A DNA stretch of 64,000 nt, from contig NZ_BMZA01000007.1 of the NCBI RefSeq assembly GCF_014652555.1, positions 62,001 through 126,000 of the forward strand, in the 5' to 3' direction. Every line of letters starts with the position of its first letter. Position 1 is the first letter of the stretch. This DNA comes from Novosphingobium colocasiae. Its GTDB lineage: Bacteria; Pseudomonadota; Alphaproteobacteria; Sphingomonadales; Sphingomonadaceae. The notes under the pieces were generated by a model. The model made no database searches. It was not told the origin of the DNA and saw only the letters and a program-made list of their open reading frames with translations. Below are positions 25,555-34,420 of this stretch, in pieces. A program made the translations under genes and the position numbers.

Positions 25555-26568
25555 ATGGATAGAAAGAAGTTGATGCTGCTGGTCGTCGCGCTGTTGATCG
25601 CGACCGGCACGGCGTTCATGGCGCGATCCATGCTCTCCGGGACCGGCGCGCCGCAGGCCGATGCCGTTCCCGTGCAGCAGACAGGGCCCAAGGTCCTGGT
25701 TGCGCAACGCGCGCTTCCTGTCGGCACGATTGTTACGGCCGATGCGATGTCGTTCCAGGACTGGCCCAAGGAGCTGGTCAAGGATGCGTACTTCCTTGAC
25801 GGCACGGCGGACATGAGCAAGCTGCTCGGCACCGTCGTCCGCTTCCCCATGACGGCGGGCCAGCCGATCACCCAGGGCGCACTGGTGGCCCCGGGTGATC
25901 GCGGCTTCCTCGCCGCCGCGCTCGCCCCCGGCATGCGCGCCGTCACCATCCCCGTGAACGCCAAGACCGGCGTCGGCGGCTTCATCTTCCCGGGCGACCG
26001 GGTGGACCTGCTGCTGACCCAAGAGGTACGCGGCAACGACGGTGGCCAGGCGCTCAACGCGGCCGAGACGATCCTGCGCAATGTGCGGGTGCTCGCGACC
26101 GACCAGTCCACCGAGAACGAGATCGTCGATGGCAAGACCGTGGTCCACGCCTTCCAGACGGTGACCATCGAAGTGACCCCGCGCATCGCCGAAAAGGTGG
26201 CCGTGGCGCAGGAGTTCGGCAAGCTCAGCCTGTCGCTCCGCTCGATCGCCGACAACCAGGGCGAATTCGACCAGATCCTCGCCAGCGGCGACGTCAAGGT
26301 TCCCGAAGGCGCGACCAAGAAGCAGGAAGAAGACCTCATGCGCCAGGCGATGAGCCGGCCGGTCGAGGGTGCCACCACCTACGTCACCGGTGGCGACGTG
26401 TCCCGCTTCCAGCGCACCACGCGCCCCTCGATGGCTGCCCCTGCCCCGCAGATGGCCGCCCCCCAGATGGGCCAGGTTGCCAGCGCCCCCGTCGCCGTCC
26501 GCAAGGGCCCGGTGGTCCGTGTCACCCGCGGCAAGGAAACCGTCGAAGAACCGGTGGGGAGCAAGTGA
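25555..26568 (+). CDS. cpaB: Flp pilus assembly protein CpaB (RcpC)
   Basis: A 337-residue periplasmic component of the Tad secretion machine. It has an N-terminal membrane anchor (MDRKKLMLLVVALLIATGT), a SAF domain (about 45-115, VLVAQRALPVGTIVTADAM), an RcpC-type beta-rich domain (about 120-270) and a Pro/Ala-rich tail with repeated APQMAAPQM-type units. SAF domains may bind peptidoglycan and help position the secretin. It is followed at once by cpaC. Confidence 0.92.
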   Translation: MDRKKLMLLVVALLIATGTAFMARSMLSGTGAPQADAVPVQQTGPKVLVAQRALPVGTIVTADAMSFQDWPKELVKDAYFLDGTADMSKLLGTVVRFPMTAGQPITQGALVAPGDRGFLAAALAPGMRAVTIPVNAKTGVGGFIFPGDRVDLLLTQEVRGNDGGQALNAAETILRNVRVLATDQSTENEIVDGKTVVHAFQTVTIEVTPRIAEKVAVAQEFGKLSLSLRSIADNQGEFDQILASGDVKVPEGATKKQEEDLMRQAMSRPVEGATTYVTGGDVSRFQRTTRPSMAAPAPQMAAPQMGQVASAPVAVRKGPVVRVTRGKETVEEPVGSK

Positions 26569-26621
26569 TGAGCCACTCCGCACCCCACGCCACCCGTTTC
26601 AACCCTGCTGAGGGCCAAACC

Positions 26622-28196
26622 ATGAAACCGCGTCTTCTCAAGACCCTGCTTACCGCAGCTTGCGCCATGGCGCCGCTGGCCCTCGCGGCCCCGGCTCCCG
26701 CCGCTGCCCAGTCGGTGATGCGCCCTTCGCAGGACATCGTGATCGGCATCGGCAACGGCCAGCTTGTCTCGGTCCCGGGCAACATGACCGACGTGTTCGT
26801 CGCCAACGACTCGGTGGCGGATGTGCAGGTCAAGTCGGCCCGCCAGCTCTACGTGTTCGGCAAGGCTGGCGGCAGCACCACCGTCTACGCCAGCAACTCT
26901 GCGGGTGACACGATCTGGTCCGCCAACGTCCGGGTCGGCTCGAACATCGACAGCGTCGACCAGATGCTGCGCATGGCGATGCCCGAAGCGCGCATCGGCG
27001 TCTCGACCATGGGCACTGACACCTTCCTGCTGACCGGCACGATCGCGACGCCGGAGGACGCCAGCGAAGCCGAGCGCCTCGTCAAGGCCTATGTCGGCGA
27101 CAAGGCCAACGTCATCAGCCGCCTGCGCATGGCGACCCCGCTGCAGGTCAACCTGCAGGTGCGCATCGCCGAAGTCAGCCGTTCGCTTGTCAAATCGATC
27201 AGCACCCGCTTCTCGACCATGGACTCGACTAACGGCTTCCAGTTCGGCATCGGCCAAGGAACTGCGGTCGGCGAACAGTGGGTACCGAAAACTGTGTTGG
27301 GCGTGGGCGTAAACCCGTCCTACTACGGCATTGATCCGATCAGCGGTACGATCAAGCAGTTGCCCGGGACCAACGTAGCCCAAGCGGCCACCGGGACCAC
27401 GCTGGCGCTTGGCACGAAGTTCCTGGGCCTCGACATCCTCGGCGCGCTCGATGCGGGCGAGACGGTCGGCCTCGTCACCACGCTGGCGCAGCCGAACCTG
27501 ACCGCGCTCTCGGGCGAGACGGCGGACTTCCTGGCGGGCGGCGAATATCCGATCCCGATCAGCCAGGGCCTCGGCTCGACCTCGATCGATTACAAGAAGT
27601 ACGGCGTGTCGCTCAGCTACACCCCGTTCGTGCTGGCCAACGGCCGCATTTCGCTGCGGGTGCGCCCCGAAGTGTCGGAACTGTCGAGCCAGGGCGCGGT
27701 CACGCTCAACAACTTCGAAGTTCCCGCTCTCACCATCCGCCGCGCTGAAACCACGGTGGAACTGGGTTCGGGCCAGAGCTTCATGATCGCCGGCCTGCTG
27801 TCCAACAGCTCGCAGAACACCATCCAGAAGCTGCCGGGTGCCGGCGATGTCCCGATCCTGGGCTCGCTGTTCCGCTCGACCAGCTATCGTAGGGGCGAAA
27901 CCGAGCTGGTCATCATTGTCACCCCGTATCTGGTGAAGCCGGTCAACGCCAACCAGATCGCGCTGCCGACCGACGGCTTCCGCGCGCCGAACGAACTGCA
28001 GCGCCTGCTCGGCAACATGTCGAGCGACGGCGTGAGCGGCGACAAGCGGCCCGAGGCCAAGTCCGCCGATCCGGCCGACGCAACTGCGGCACCCGGCCTG
28101 GGCGAACTCGAACTCAACACCAAGGGCAAGAAGGCCAAGTCGAAGGCGCAGACCGCGTCAGGTGACAGCGCCAAGCCCGGTTTCAACCTCAAGTGA
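26622..28196 (+). CDS. cpaC: Tad pilus outer-membrane secretin CpaC (RcpA)
   Basis: A 524-residue secretin that forms the outer-membrane pore for the Flp pilus. It has a signal peptide (residues 1-30, ending PAAAQS), an N-terminal pilus-formation domain (DIVIGIGNGQLVSVPGNMTD), BON-like region, and the secretin domain with LSGETADFLAGGEYPIPI and VPILGSLFRSTSYRRGETEL. The C-terminal tail is Lys/Ala-rich (GKKAKSKAQ). The ATG before the signal peptide is used; an earlier ATG overlapping the cpaB stop would add 18 polar residues. CpaD follows. Confidence 0.93.
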   Translation: MKPRLLKTLLTAACAMAPLALAAPAPAAAQSVMRPSQDIVIGIGNGQLVSVPGNMTDVFVANDSVADVQVKSARQLYVFGKAGGSTTVYASNSAGDTIWSANVRVGSNIDSVDQMLRMAMPEARIGVSTMGTDTFLLTGTIATPEDASEAERLVKAYVGDKANVISRLRMATPLQVNLQVRIAEVSRSLVKSISTRFSTMDSTNGFQFGIGQGTAVGEQWVPKTVLGVGVNPSYYGIDPISGTIKQLPGTNVAQAATGTTLALGTKFLGLDILGALDAGETVGLVTTLAQPNLTALSGETADFLAGGEYPIPISQGLGSTSIDYKKYGVSLSYTPFVLANGRISLRVRPEVSELSSQGAVTLNNFEVPALTIRRAETTVELGSGQSFMIAGLLSNSSQNTIQKLPGAGDVPILGSLFRSTSYRRGETELVIIVTPYLVKPVNANQIALPTDGFRAPNELQRLLGNMSSDGVSGDKRPEAKSADPADATAAPGLGELELNTKGKKAKSKAQTASGDSAKPGFNLK

Positions 28197-28210
28197 GAAA
28201 GGCAAGCACG

Positions 28211-28885
28211 ATGCGCATTCTCAGCAAATCCGGCCGCACCCCGGCCGTCCGCCCGCTCCTCGGCGGCGCGCTTGTCCTCTCGCTCGGCCTGACGCTCGGC
28301 GCTTGCGGCGGCATTTCGGGCAACCGCTCGATGTACCCGACGCCCGAGCACATGCCGGTGGTGGAAAAGGTCAACTACACGCTCGACGTATCGACCGGCG
28401 GCAGCGGTCTCGCTTATGGCGAACAACGGCGCCTGGGCGACTGGTTCGAGACGATGAACGTCAAGTACGGCGACAAGGTCTATCTCGACGATCCGACGCA
28501 TAACCCGTCGACCCGCACCGCGGTGGAAGCGCTGGCCACGCGCTATGGAGCGCAGCTTGGTGCCGAAGCGCCGGTGACCGACGGCTACATCCGTTCGGGC
28601 GCGGCCCGCGTGGTCGTCACCCGCGCCAAGGCGAGCGTGAAGGGCTGCCCGGACTGGTCTACCCGCAACGACTTCAATCCGAACAACGGCCTTTCGGGCA
28701 ACTACGGCTGCGCCACCAATGCCAACCTCGCCGCGATGGTCGCCGATCCCGAGGATCTGCTGCGCGGTGCCGATACCCAAGGCAACACCGTGGTCATGAG
28801 CTCGTCCAAGGCGCTCGACTCCTATCGCAAGCAGACCCCGAGCGGTGCCGAAGGCATCGCCGCGACCAGCAGCAAGGACAACTGA
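28211..28885 (+). CDS. cpaD: Tad pilus lipoprotein CpaD
   Basis: A 224-residue outer-membrane lipoprotein of the CpaD family. The signal peptide ends LGLTLGACGG (lipobox LGAC, cysteine about 35). The conserved C-terminal WSTRNDFNPNN...YGCATNANLAAMVADPEDLL is diagnostic. CpaD helps localise or stabilise the CpaC secretin. The start has AGAAAGG upstream. It is 14 bp from cpaC and 3 bp from cpaE. Confidence 0.92.
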   Translation: MRILSKSGRTPAVRPLLGGALVLSLGLTLGACGGISGNRSMYPTPEHMPVVEKVNYTLDVSTGGSGLAYGEQRRLGDWFETMNVKYGDKVYLDDPTHNPSTRTAVEALATRYGAQLGAEAPVTDGYIRSGAARVVVTRAKASVKGCPDWSTRNDFNPNNGLSGNYGCATNANLAAMVADPEDLLRGADTQGNTVVMSSSKALDSYRKQTPSGAEGIAATSSKDN

Positions 28886-28888
28886 GCC

Positions 28889-30166
28889 ATGAACGCACCC
28901 TGGAAATCCGGCAGCACCAACGGACGGGACCAGTTCGCCGCTTACCTGTGCGACGAAACCTCGCTCGACGTCCTGCGCCCGGTCGCGATCGAAATGGGCT
29001 GGCAGCCCGAGAAGTGCAACAAGGGCGGCCTGCGCAACGCGGTGCAATCGCTGTCGATCGCGGCCAGCCCGAACATCCTGCTCGTCGACCTGTCGGAAAG
29101 CGGTGATCCGCTGAACGACATCAACGCGCTGGCTGAAGTGTGCGAGCCCGGAACGGTGGTCATCGCGGTGGGCCAGGTCAACGACGTGCGCCTCTATCGC
29201 GATCTCATCGCCAGCGGCATCCACGATTATCTGCTCAAGCCGCTGTCCCACGGCCAGTTGCGCGATGCGCTGACCCACGCCCAGGCGGTGTTCTCCCAAC
29301 CCCGCGCGCATGACAGCGGCGGCGTCAAGCAGCACATCTCCACCGCCGTGATCGGCACGCGCGGCGGGGTCGGCGCTTCTACCGTGGCGACGAGCCTCGC
29401 CTGGCTGTTCAGCGCTGACGAAAAGCTGCCGACCGCGCTGCTCGATCTGGACATCCACTTCGGCACCGGGGCGCTGTGCCTCGATCTCGAACCGGGCCGC
29501 GGCCTGACCGACGCCATCGAGAACCCCAGCCGCATCGACGGCCTGTTCATCGAACGCGCCATGATCCGCGCCAATGACAATCTCGCCATCCTGTCCGCCG
29601 AAGCGCCGATCAACGCGCCGCTGCTGACCGACGGTGCCGCCTTCATCCAGTTGGAGGAAGAGTTCCGGCAGGCGTTCGAGATGACGATGATCGACCTGCC
29701 GCGCAACATGCTGATCAACTTTCCGCAGTTGGTTGCCGATGTGAACGTGGTGGTGCTGGTCACCGAACTGACGCTCGCCTCGGCGCGCGACAGCATCCGC
29801 CTGCTGTCCTGGCTCAAGGTCAACGCGCCGCACGCGCGGGTGATCGTGGTGGCCAACAAGGTCCAGCCGGCGGTGACCGAGATCAGCAAGTCGGACTTCG
29901 AGGCATCGATCGAAACCAAGATCGCCTTCTCTATCCCCTACGACATCAAGGCCGCATCGACCGCCGCCAAGCTGGGCCAGACTTTCGTTGACGCCAATCG
30001 CGCCGGCAAGGGCGGCGCGGTACTGCGCGACCTGTCGAACACGATCATCAGCGTGGGCGGCGAAAAGGCGGCTCCGGCCAAGAGCGGCGGCAAGTCGCTG
30101 CTCGGCAAGATCGATTTCAAGGCGCTGATGGCAAAGGGCAAGAAGGCTCCGGCCAAGGCGGGTTGA
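28889..30166 (+). CDS. cpaE: Tad pilus localisation ATPase CpaE (TadZ)
   Basis: A 425-residue MinD/ParA-like protein that localises the Tad machine to the pole. An N-terminal receiver-like domain (about 15-130, LLVDLSESGDPLNDI) precedes the ATPase domain with a deviant Walker A, GTRGGVGASTVATSLAW (Ser-Thr instead of Lys-Thr), which is normal for CpaE. A Lys/Ala-rich tail closes the protein. In known loci the next gene is cpaF, the assembly ATPase; here tadB follows after 100 bp. Confidence 0.92.
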   Translation: MNAPWKSGSTNGRDQFAAYLCDETSLDVLRPVAIEMGWQPEKCNKGGLRNAVQSLSIAASPNILLVDLSESGDPLNDINALAEVCEPGTVVIAVGQVNDVRLYRDLIASGIHDYLLKPLSHGQLRDALTHAQAVFSQPRAHDSGGVKQHISTAVIGTRGGVGASTVATSLAWLFSADEKLPTALLDLDIHFGTGALCLDLEPGRGLTDAIENPSRIDGLFIERAMIRANDNLAILSAEAPINAPLLTDGAAFIQLEEEFRQAFEMTMIDLPRNMLINFPQLVADVNVVVLVTELTLASARDSIRLLSWLKVNAPHARVIVVANKVQPAVTEISKSDFEASIETKIAFSIPYDIKAASTAAKLGQTFVDANRAGKGGAVLRDLSNTIISVGGEKAAPAKSGGKSLLGKIDFKALMAKGKKAPAKAG

Positions 30167-30266
30167 TCCAGCCCGGCGCACCGGGCGGTTCGCACCGCCT
30201 GACACGCCGGGGTCATCCCGGCCCGATCGGGCGGGGACGGCACGCAGGAAAAGGTGAACGACGGCA

Positions 30267-31238
30267 ATGAATCCACTGCAGCTTCTGGTCGTGGCAGTTG
30301 GCCTGATGAGCGTCATGGCGCTCCTGTGGTTGGCTTTTGCCGGACCCTCGGTCGGCAAGGAATCCGCGCGCCGGCTCAGCGCCGTGCGCTATCGCCATTC
30401 CGACAGCGCCACCACCCGGGTCGAGGCGCAGATGCGCCGCGCCATCGCCTCGCGCAAGCCCAAGATGCACCGCGTCGCGGGCAGCAATTCGCGCATCGAT
30501 GCGCTGGCGCTGCGCCTGTCGCGCTCCGGCAAGAGCTGGACCTTGCAGCAGTACCTGTACGGCTCGCTCGGCATCGCCGCGGTCATCGCCGTGATCCTTT
30601 TCCTCAAGACCGGCGCGCCGATGCTGGCGCTGGGTATCGGCCTTGCCGTCGGCGCGGGCGTGCCGCACATGGTGCTCAACTTCTTCATCAAGCGCCGCAC
30701 CACCGCTTTTACCGTCAAGTTCCCTGACGGCATCGAACTGCTCGTGCGCGGCCTGCGCTCGGGCCTGCCCGTCTCGGAAACGCTCGGCGTCGTCGCGCAG
30801 GAAGTGCCGGGGCCGGTGGGTGAGGAATTCAAGCTGGTCACCGAACGCATGAAGATCGGCAAGACTATGGAGGACGCCCTCCAGGAAACCGCCGACCGGC
30901 TTGGCATTCCCGAATTCAACTTCTTCTGCATCACCCTGGCGATCCAGCGCGAGACCGGCGGCAACCTGGCGGAAACGCTGGCGAACCTCGCCGACGTGCT
31001 GCGCAAGCGCGCGCAGATGAAGCTCAAGATCCGGGCGATGAGCTCGGAATCCAAGGCTTCGGCCTATATCGTCGGGTCGCTGCCCTTCATCGTCTTCGTG
31101 CTGATCTACTGGGTCAACCCGGGCTATGTCGGCCAGTTCTTCGTCGATGAACGCCTGATGGTGGCCGGCATGGGCGGCATGGTGTGGATGAGCATCGGCG
31201 GCTTCATGATGGCCAAGATGGTCAGCTTCGAGATCTGA
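30267..31238 (+). CDS. tadB: Tad pilus inner-membrane platform protein TadB
   Basis: A 323-residue member of the type II secretion F (GspF-like) family. It has an N-terminal helix, a pair of helices at about 92-130, a cytosolic T2SF domain (about 150-280, VKFPDGIELLVRGLRSGLPV and TGGNLAETLANLADVLRKR) and C-terminal helices. It forms the inner-membrane platform with TadC and normally works with the CpaF ATPase. The 100-bp gap before it contains no gene. Confidence 0.93.
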   Translation: MNPLQLLVVAVGLMSVMALLWLAFAGPSVGKESARRLSAVRYRHSDSATTRVEAQMRRAIASRKPKMHRVAGSNSRIDALALRLSRSGKSWTLQQYLYGSLGIAAVIAVILFLKTGAPMLALGIGLAVGAGVPHMVLNFFIKRRTTAFTVKFPDGIELLVRGLRSGLPVSETLGVVAQEVPGPVGEEFKLVTERMKIGKTMEDALQETADRLGIPEFNFFCITLAIQRETGGNLAETLANLADVLRKRAQMKLKIRAMSSESKASAYIVGSLPFIVFVLIYWVNPGYVGQFFVDERLMVAGMGGMVWMSIGGFMMAKMVSFEI

Positions 31239-31257
31239 GACGAGGGAACCGGAAACC

Positions 31258-32274
31258 ATGTTCGACCAACCGACCGGACCGACGATCCTCGGCTTCAACG
31301 TCATCCTTATCGGCACCTTCCTGGCATTCATCGCCGCCGGTGCCATGGTGCTGGCGATCTATGCCGCGATCACCGTCAAGGACCCGATGGCCAAGCGCGT
31401 CAAGACGCTGACCGCGCGGCGCGATCACCTCAAGGCCGGCATCGTCGGCACCTCGCGCAAGCGCCAGTCGCTGATCCGCAAGAACGACACCACCGACAAG
31501 ATGGGCGAGTTCCTCGGCGCATTCAAAATGCTCCAGGACAGCCAGCTTCGGGAGATCGAGCAGAAGCTGGCGCAGGCCGGCATCCGCAACAAGGAATGGG
31601 CGGTGGCGGTGGTCTTCGCCCGGCTGGTCGCGCCGATCGTTCTCGGCGCGCTGGCGGCAGCCGTGATCTACTGGATCGACTATTTCCCCGAATGGTCCAG
31701 CTTCAAGCGCTTCATGGGCTTCGCCGCCGCCGTCGGCCTGGGCTACAAGGGCCCGGACATCTTCATCAAGAACATGATTACCAAGCGCACCGATGCGGTC
31801 CGCAAGGGTCTGCCCGACGCGCTCGACCTGCTGGTGATCTGCGCCGAGGCCGGTCTGACCGTGGACGCCGCCTTCGAGCGCGTCAGCCGCGAACTGGGCC
31901 GCGCCTACCCTGAACTGGGCGAGGAATTCTCGCTTACCTCGATCGAGCTGTCGTTCCTGACCGAACGGCGCATGGCGTTCGAGAACCTTGCCTACCGCGT
32001 CGCGCTCGATGCGGTGAAGGGGGTGGTGACGACCATGATCCAGACCGAGCGCTATGGTACCCCGCTGGCATCCGCCCTGCGCGTGCTGTCAGCCGAATTC
32101 CGCAACGACCGGATGATGCGCGCCGAGGAAAAGGCCGCACGCCTGCCCGCGATCATGACCGTGCCGCTGATCCTGTTTATCCTGCCGGTGCTGTTCGTCG
32201 TCATCCTCGGCCCGGCCGCCTGCTCCATCGCCGACGCCTTCCACGGCGATGGCCCGAGCGGACCTTCGGGCTGA
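31258..32274 (+). CDS. tadC: Tad pilus inner-membrane platform protein TadC
   Basis: A 338-residue GspF-like platform protein, partner of TadB. It starts MFDQPTGPTILGF, with an N-terminal helix (about 14-38), a central hydrophobic region (about 118-160), the T2SF domain (RKGLPDALDLLVICAEAGLT, about 180-300) and a final helix (about 300-330). It lies 19 bp after tadB and ends the operon; an intrinsic terminator follows. TadD and the TadE/F/G pseudopilin genes are not in the window. Confidence 0.93.
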   Translation: MFDQPTGPTILGFNVILIGTFLAFIAAGAMVLAIYAAITVKDPMAKRVKTLTARRDHLKAGIVGTSRKRQSLIRKNDTTDKMGEFLGAFKMLQDSQLREIEQKLAQAGIRNKEWAVAVVFARLVAPIVLGALAAAVIYWIDYFPEWSSFKRFMGFAAAVGLGYKGPDIFIKNMITKRTDAVRKGLPDALDLLVICAEAGLTVDAAFERVSRELGRAYPELGEEFSLTSIELSFLTERRMAFENLAYRVALDAVKGVVTTMIQTERYGTPLASALRVLSAEFRNDRMMRAEEKAARLPAIMTVPLILFILPVLFVVILGPAACSIADAFHGDGPSGPSG

Positions 32275-32300
32275 GGCTTCGGGACACAAAGAAATCCGGG

Positions 32301-32333
32301 ACCCCTCTCGCACGATGCTGCGGGAGGGGTTTT
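32301..32333 (+). terminator. Terminator after tadC
   Basis: ACCCCTC...GAGGGGTTTT: a stem of about 11-12 bp with one bulge (including TCGCA/TGCG), then TTTT. It ends the Tad operon; mtnP converges from the other side. Confidence 0.75.
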
Positions 32334-32365
32334 CGATTCCAGCGGGCGGATTGGGCCCACCCCCC

Positions 32366-33256
32366 TCAGTCCCGCTCGCCGAACAGCCGGCAGGCAACCG
32401 CGTCGAGCCGGGCGATCAGCGCCGGATCGCGCGCTTCGGGGGCGGTGATCAGCGCTTGTTCCAGCGCGGTGTCGATCGGGCTGGGATCACGCCGTTCGGG
32501 CAGCCGGGCGGCCAGCGCGCGCACGGTCTGCCGGGCAAGGCCGGCGTTGTGGTGCATCACCGCCAGTACGTCGCTCACCTCGACCCCGGCGGTGTCGGCG
32601 CGCCAGCAATCATAGTCGGTGACCATGCCGAGCAGGGCATAGGGCAACTCGGCTTCGCGGGCGAGGCGGGCTTCGGGCATCGCGGTCATGCCGATCACGT
32701 CCGCGCCCCAGGCCCGGTACATGTGGCTTTCGGCGCGGGTCGAGAATTGCGGCCCCTCGATCGCCACATAAGTGCCCTGCGGATGGACCGCCGCGCCGCC
32801 GGCCTGTGCCGACGCCGCGGCCAGCGCCGACAGGCGCGGGCATACCGGATCGGCCAGGCTGACGTGCGCGACCAGCCCGGTGCCGAAGAACGATCCGGCG
32901 CGTCCGGCCGTGCGATCGATGAACTGATCGACGATGACGAACTGCCCCGGTGCCATCTCCTCGCGCAGCGAGCCGATGGCGGACAGCGACAGGATGTCGG
33001 TCACGCCGCAGCGCTTCAGCACGTCGATATTGGCGCGGTAGTTCACCGCCGAGGGCGGGATCGCGTGGCCGGCCCCGTGGCGGGCCAAAAACGTCATCCG
33101 CACCCCTCCCAGCCAGCCGGTGACGACCGGGCCTGAAGGCTCTCCGAACGGGCTGGCCACGCGGATTTCCTGCGCGTCATCCAGCTCGATGCCGGCGGCA
33201 AGCCCGGACCCGCCGATGACGCCCAGGTGCCAGTGCGTCCCCTTGTCAGCGCGCAA
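32366..33256 (-). CDS. mtnP: S-methyl-5'-thioadenosine phosphorylase
   Basis: A 296-residue purine-phosphorylase (PNP/MTAP family) that cleaves methylthioadenosine to adenine and methylthioribose-1-phosphate for methionine salvage. Motifs: LGVIGGSGL (phosphate loop), RHGAGHAIPPSAVNYRAN, YVAIEGPQFSTRAES and IGMTAMPEARLAREAEL, with VTDYDCW near the end of the active site. A related role as guanosine/inosine phosphorylase cannot be wholly excluded. It overlaps the upstream TetR gene by 11 bp. Confidence 0.88.
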   Translation of the reverse strand: MRADKGTHWHLGVIGGSGLAAGIELDDAQEIRVASPFGEPSGPVVTGWLGGVRMTFLARHGAGHAIPPSAVNYRANIDVLKRCGVTDILSLSAIGSLREEMAPGQFVIVDQFIDRTAGRAGSFFGTGLVAHVSLADPVCPRLSALAAASAQAGGAAVHPQGTYVAIEGPQFSTRAESHMYRAWGADVIGMTAMPEARLAREAELPYALLGMVTDYDCWRADTAGVEVSDVLAVMHHNAGLARQTVRALAARLPERRDPSPIDTALEQALITAPEARDPALIARLDAVACRLFGERD

Positions 33257-33881
33257 GGATGCCGGCCATGATGATGTCGATCACATGCTCGCGATAGCGG
33301 TCGCGATGGCGTTCGGTCAGCGTGTCCTGATCGAAGCAGTGCTTGAGCACCAGCCGCGCGGCAAAGAAACGGTCGACCGCGCCGGTAACGGTGAAATAGA
33401 ACAACTGCGGATCGATCGCCCGGAACAGGCCCTGGCGGACGCCTTCGCCGATCATGCTTTCATAAGCGCGGTACATCGGCGCGAGGTAGCAATCGGCGAT
33501 CCGCCGCGCCTCGCTCTCGCTGCTCTCACGCACCATGCGCAGCGTCAGCGGATTGAGATACGGCACCGCGAAGAAGGTATCGACCACCTTGGAGATGTGG
33601 CGACGCATCTTGGTTTCCGCGTCCCAGTCCTCCTTGTGGACCAGCGCATCGACGCTGGTGACGATGGCCTGCCAGTCACGATCGAGCAGCGCCTTGAGCA
33701 GGCCGGCCTTGTTGCCGAAGTAATACTTCACCAGCGCCGAATTGAGCCCTGAACGGACTGACAGCTCGGCCAGCGAGATATCGATCACATCACCTTCGCG
33801 CATGAGCTGGCTGGTCGCTTCCAGCAACTGCTCGCGGGCACCGGGAAGCGCGTTGATGCGAGCGGCGGGGGCAACGGTCAT
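33246..33881 (-). CDS. TetR/AcrR family transcriptional regulator
   Basis: A 211-residue repressor. The N-terminal helix-turn-helix is clear (residues about 15-60: GAREQLLEATSQLMREGD through SGLNSALVKYYFGNKAGLLK, with YYFGNKAGL the TetR recognition-helix signature); the C-terminal ligand domain is unassigned. It overlaps mtnP by 11 bp, so the two are probably cotranscribed; it may instead control genes elsewhere. Ligand unknown. Confidence 0.85.
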   Translation of the reverse strand: MTVAPAARINALPGAREQLLEATSQLMREGDVIDISLAELSVRSGLNSALVKYYFGNKAGLLKALLDRDWQAIVTSVDALVHKEDWDAETKMRRHISKVVDTFFAVPYLNPLTLRMVRESSESEARRIADCYLAPMYRAYESMIGEGVRQGLFRAIDPQLFYFTVTGAVDRFFAARLVLKHCFDQDTLTERHRDRYREHVIDIIMAGILAR

Positions 33882-34420
33882 GCCGGTATCCCGCCCTGCC
33901 CCGGCTGCTGCCGCAAGGGCCGCGCATTGCCCGCGATGTGCCGATTCGTTCCCACCATCAGGCCTTCCGCGCCACCATGCAGCTCAATTCCACAAACCGG
34001 AGCCAAACGCCGCCCCAAACGGCGACACTGCCTTAATCGACCGACTAAATGCCTACCCCGGCAAGGTCAATCATTTGTCGGACGAGCCGTGAGCCTGCGG
34101 CGGGTGGAGAATCTTGCGGCCGGAGCGCCTGACGGGACATTTTGCAACACGCGCACCGCTCACGCACGAAGCAATCGGGCCTGCCGTGCCCCAAACGGCT
34201 GCGGCCCGCGCGGTTCGGCCCCGCCGCGATGCGTTGCAGCGATGCCACAGTGTGGAAACAAGTGTTACCGAAACGAAAATGAAAGTTGATTCGTATTTCG
34301 CGAATTGGGACAGGTCTGCCTCGGCCGGTTCACCTTCGGGCACCGTTCCGGCCACATCGTCCATCCGGCAGGCCTGGTCACGCTCCTGCCTTGTGGACTG
34401 AAACGAAAGGGACACACCAA
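33882..34420. other. 539-bp gap upstream of the first TonB receptor: no gene seen
   Basis: The left part (to about 34245) is GC-rich and holds only short non-coding-looking frames. The right part (about 34250-34320) is clearly AT-richer and is the likely promoter zone for the receptor gene; a long, possibly structured 5' leader of about 100 bp would follow. I see no terminator, tRNA or repeat, and no copy of the 18-bp TGTTGC-N6-GCAACA motif found at the second receptor. Confidence 0.5.

Noticed and set aside
30167..30266. Remnant of cpaF between cpaE and tadB
   Set aside because: At 100 bp it is too short, and no reading frame resembles a Walker-type ATPase in either direction; it holds only small GC-rich hairpins.
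27884..30358. An 824-residue open frame on the minus strand
   Set aside because: It is antisense to cpaC, cpaD and cpaE, all of which have clear family motifs. It is a third-position GC artefact.
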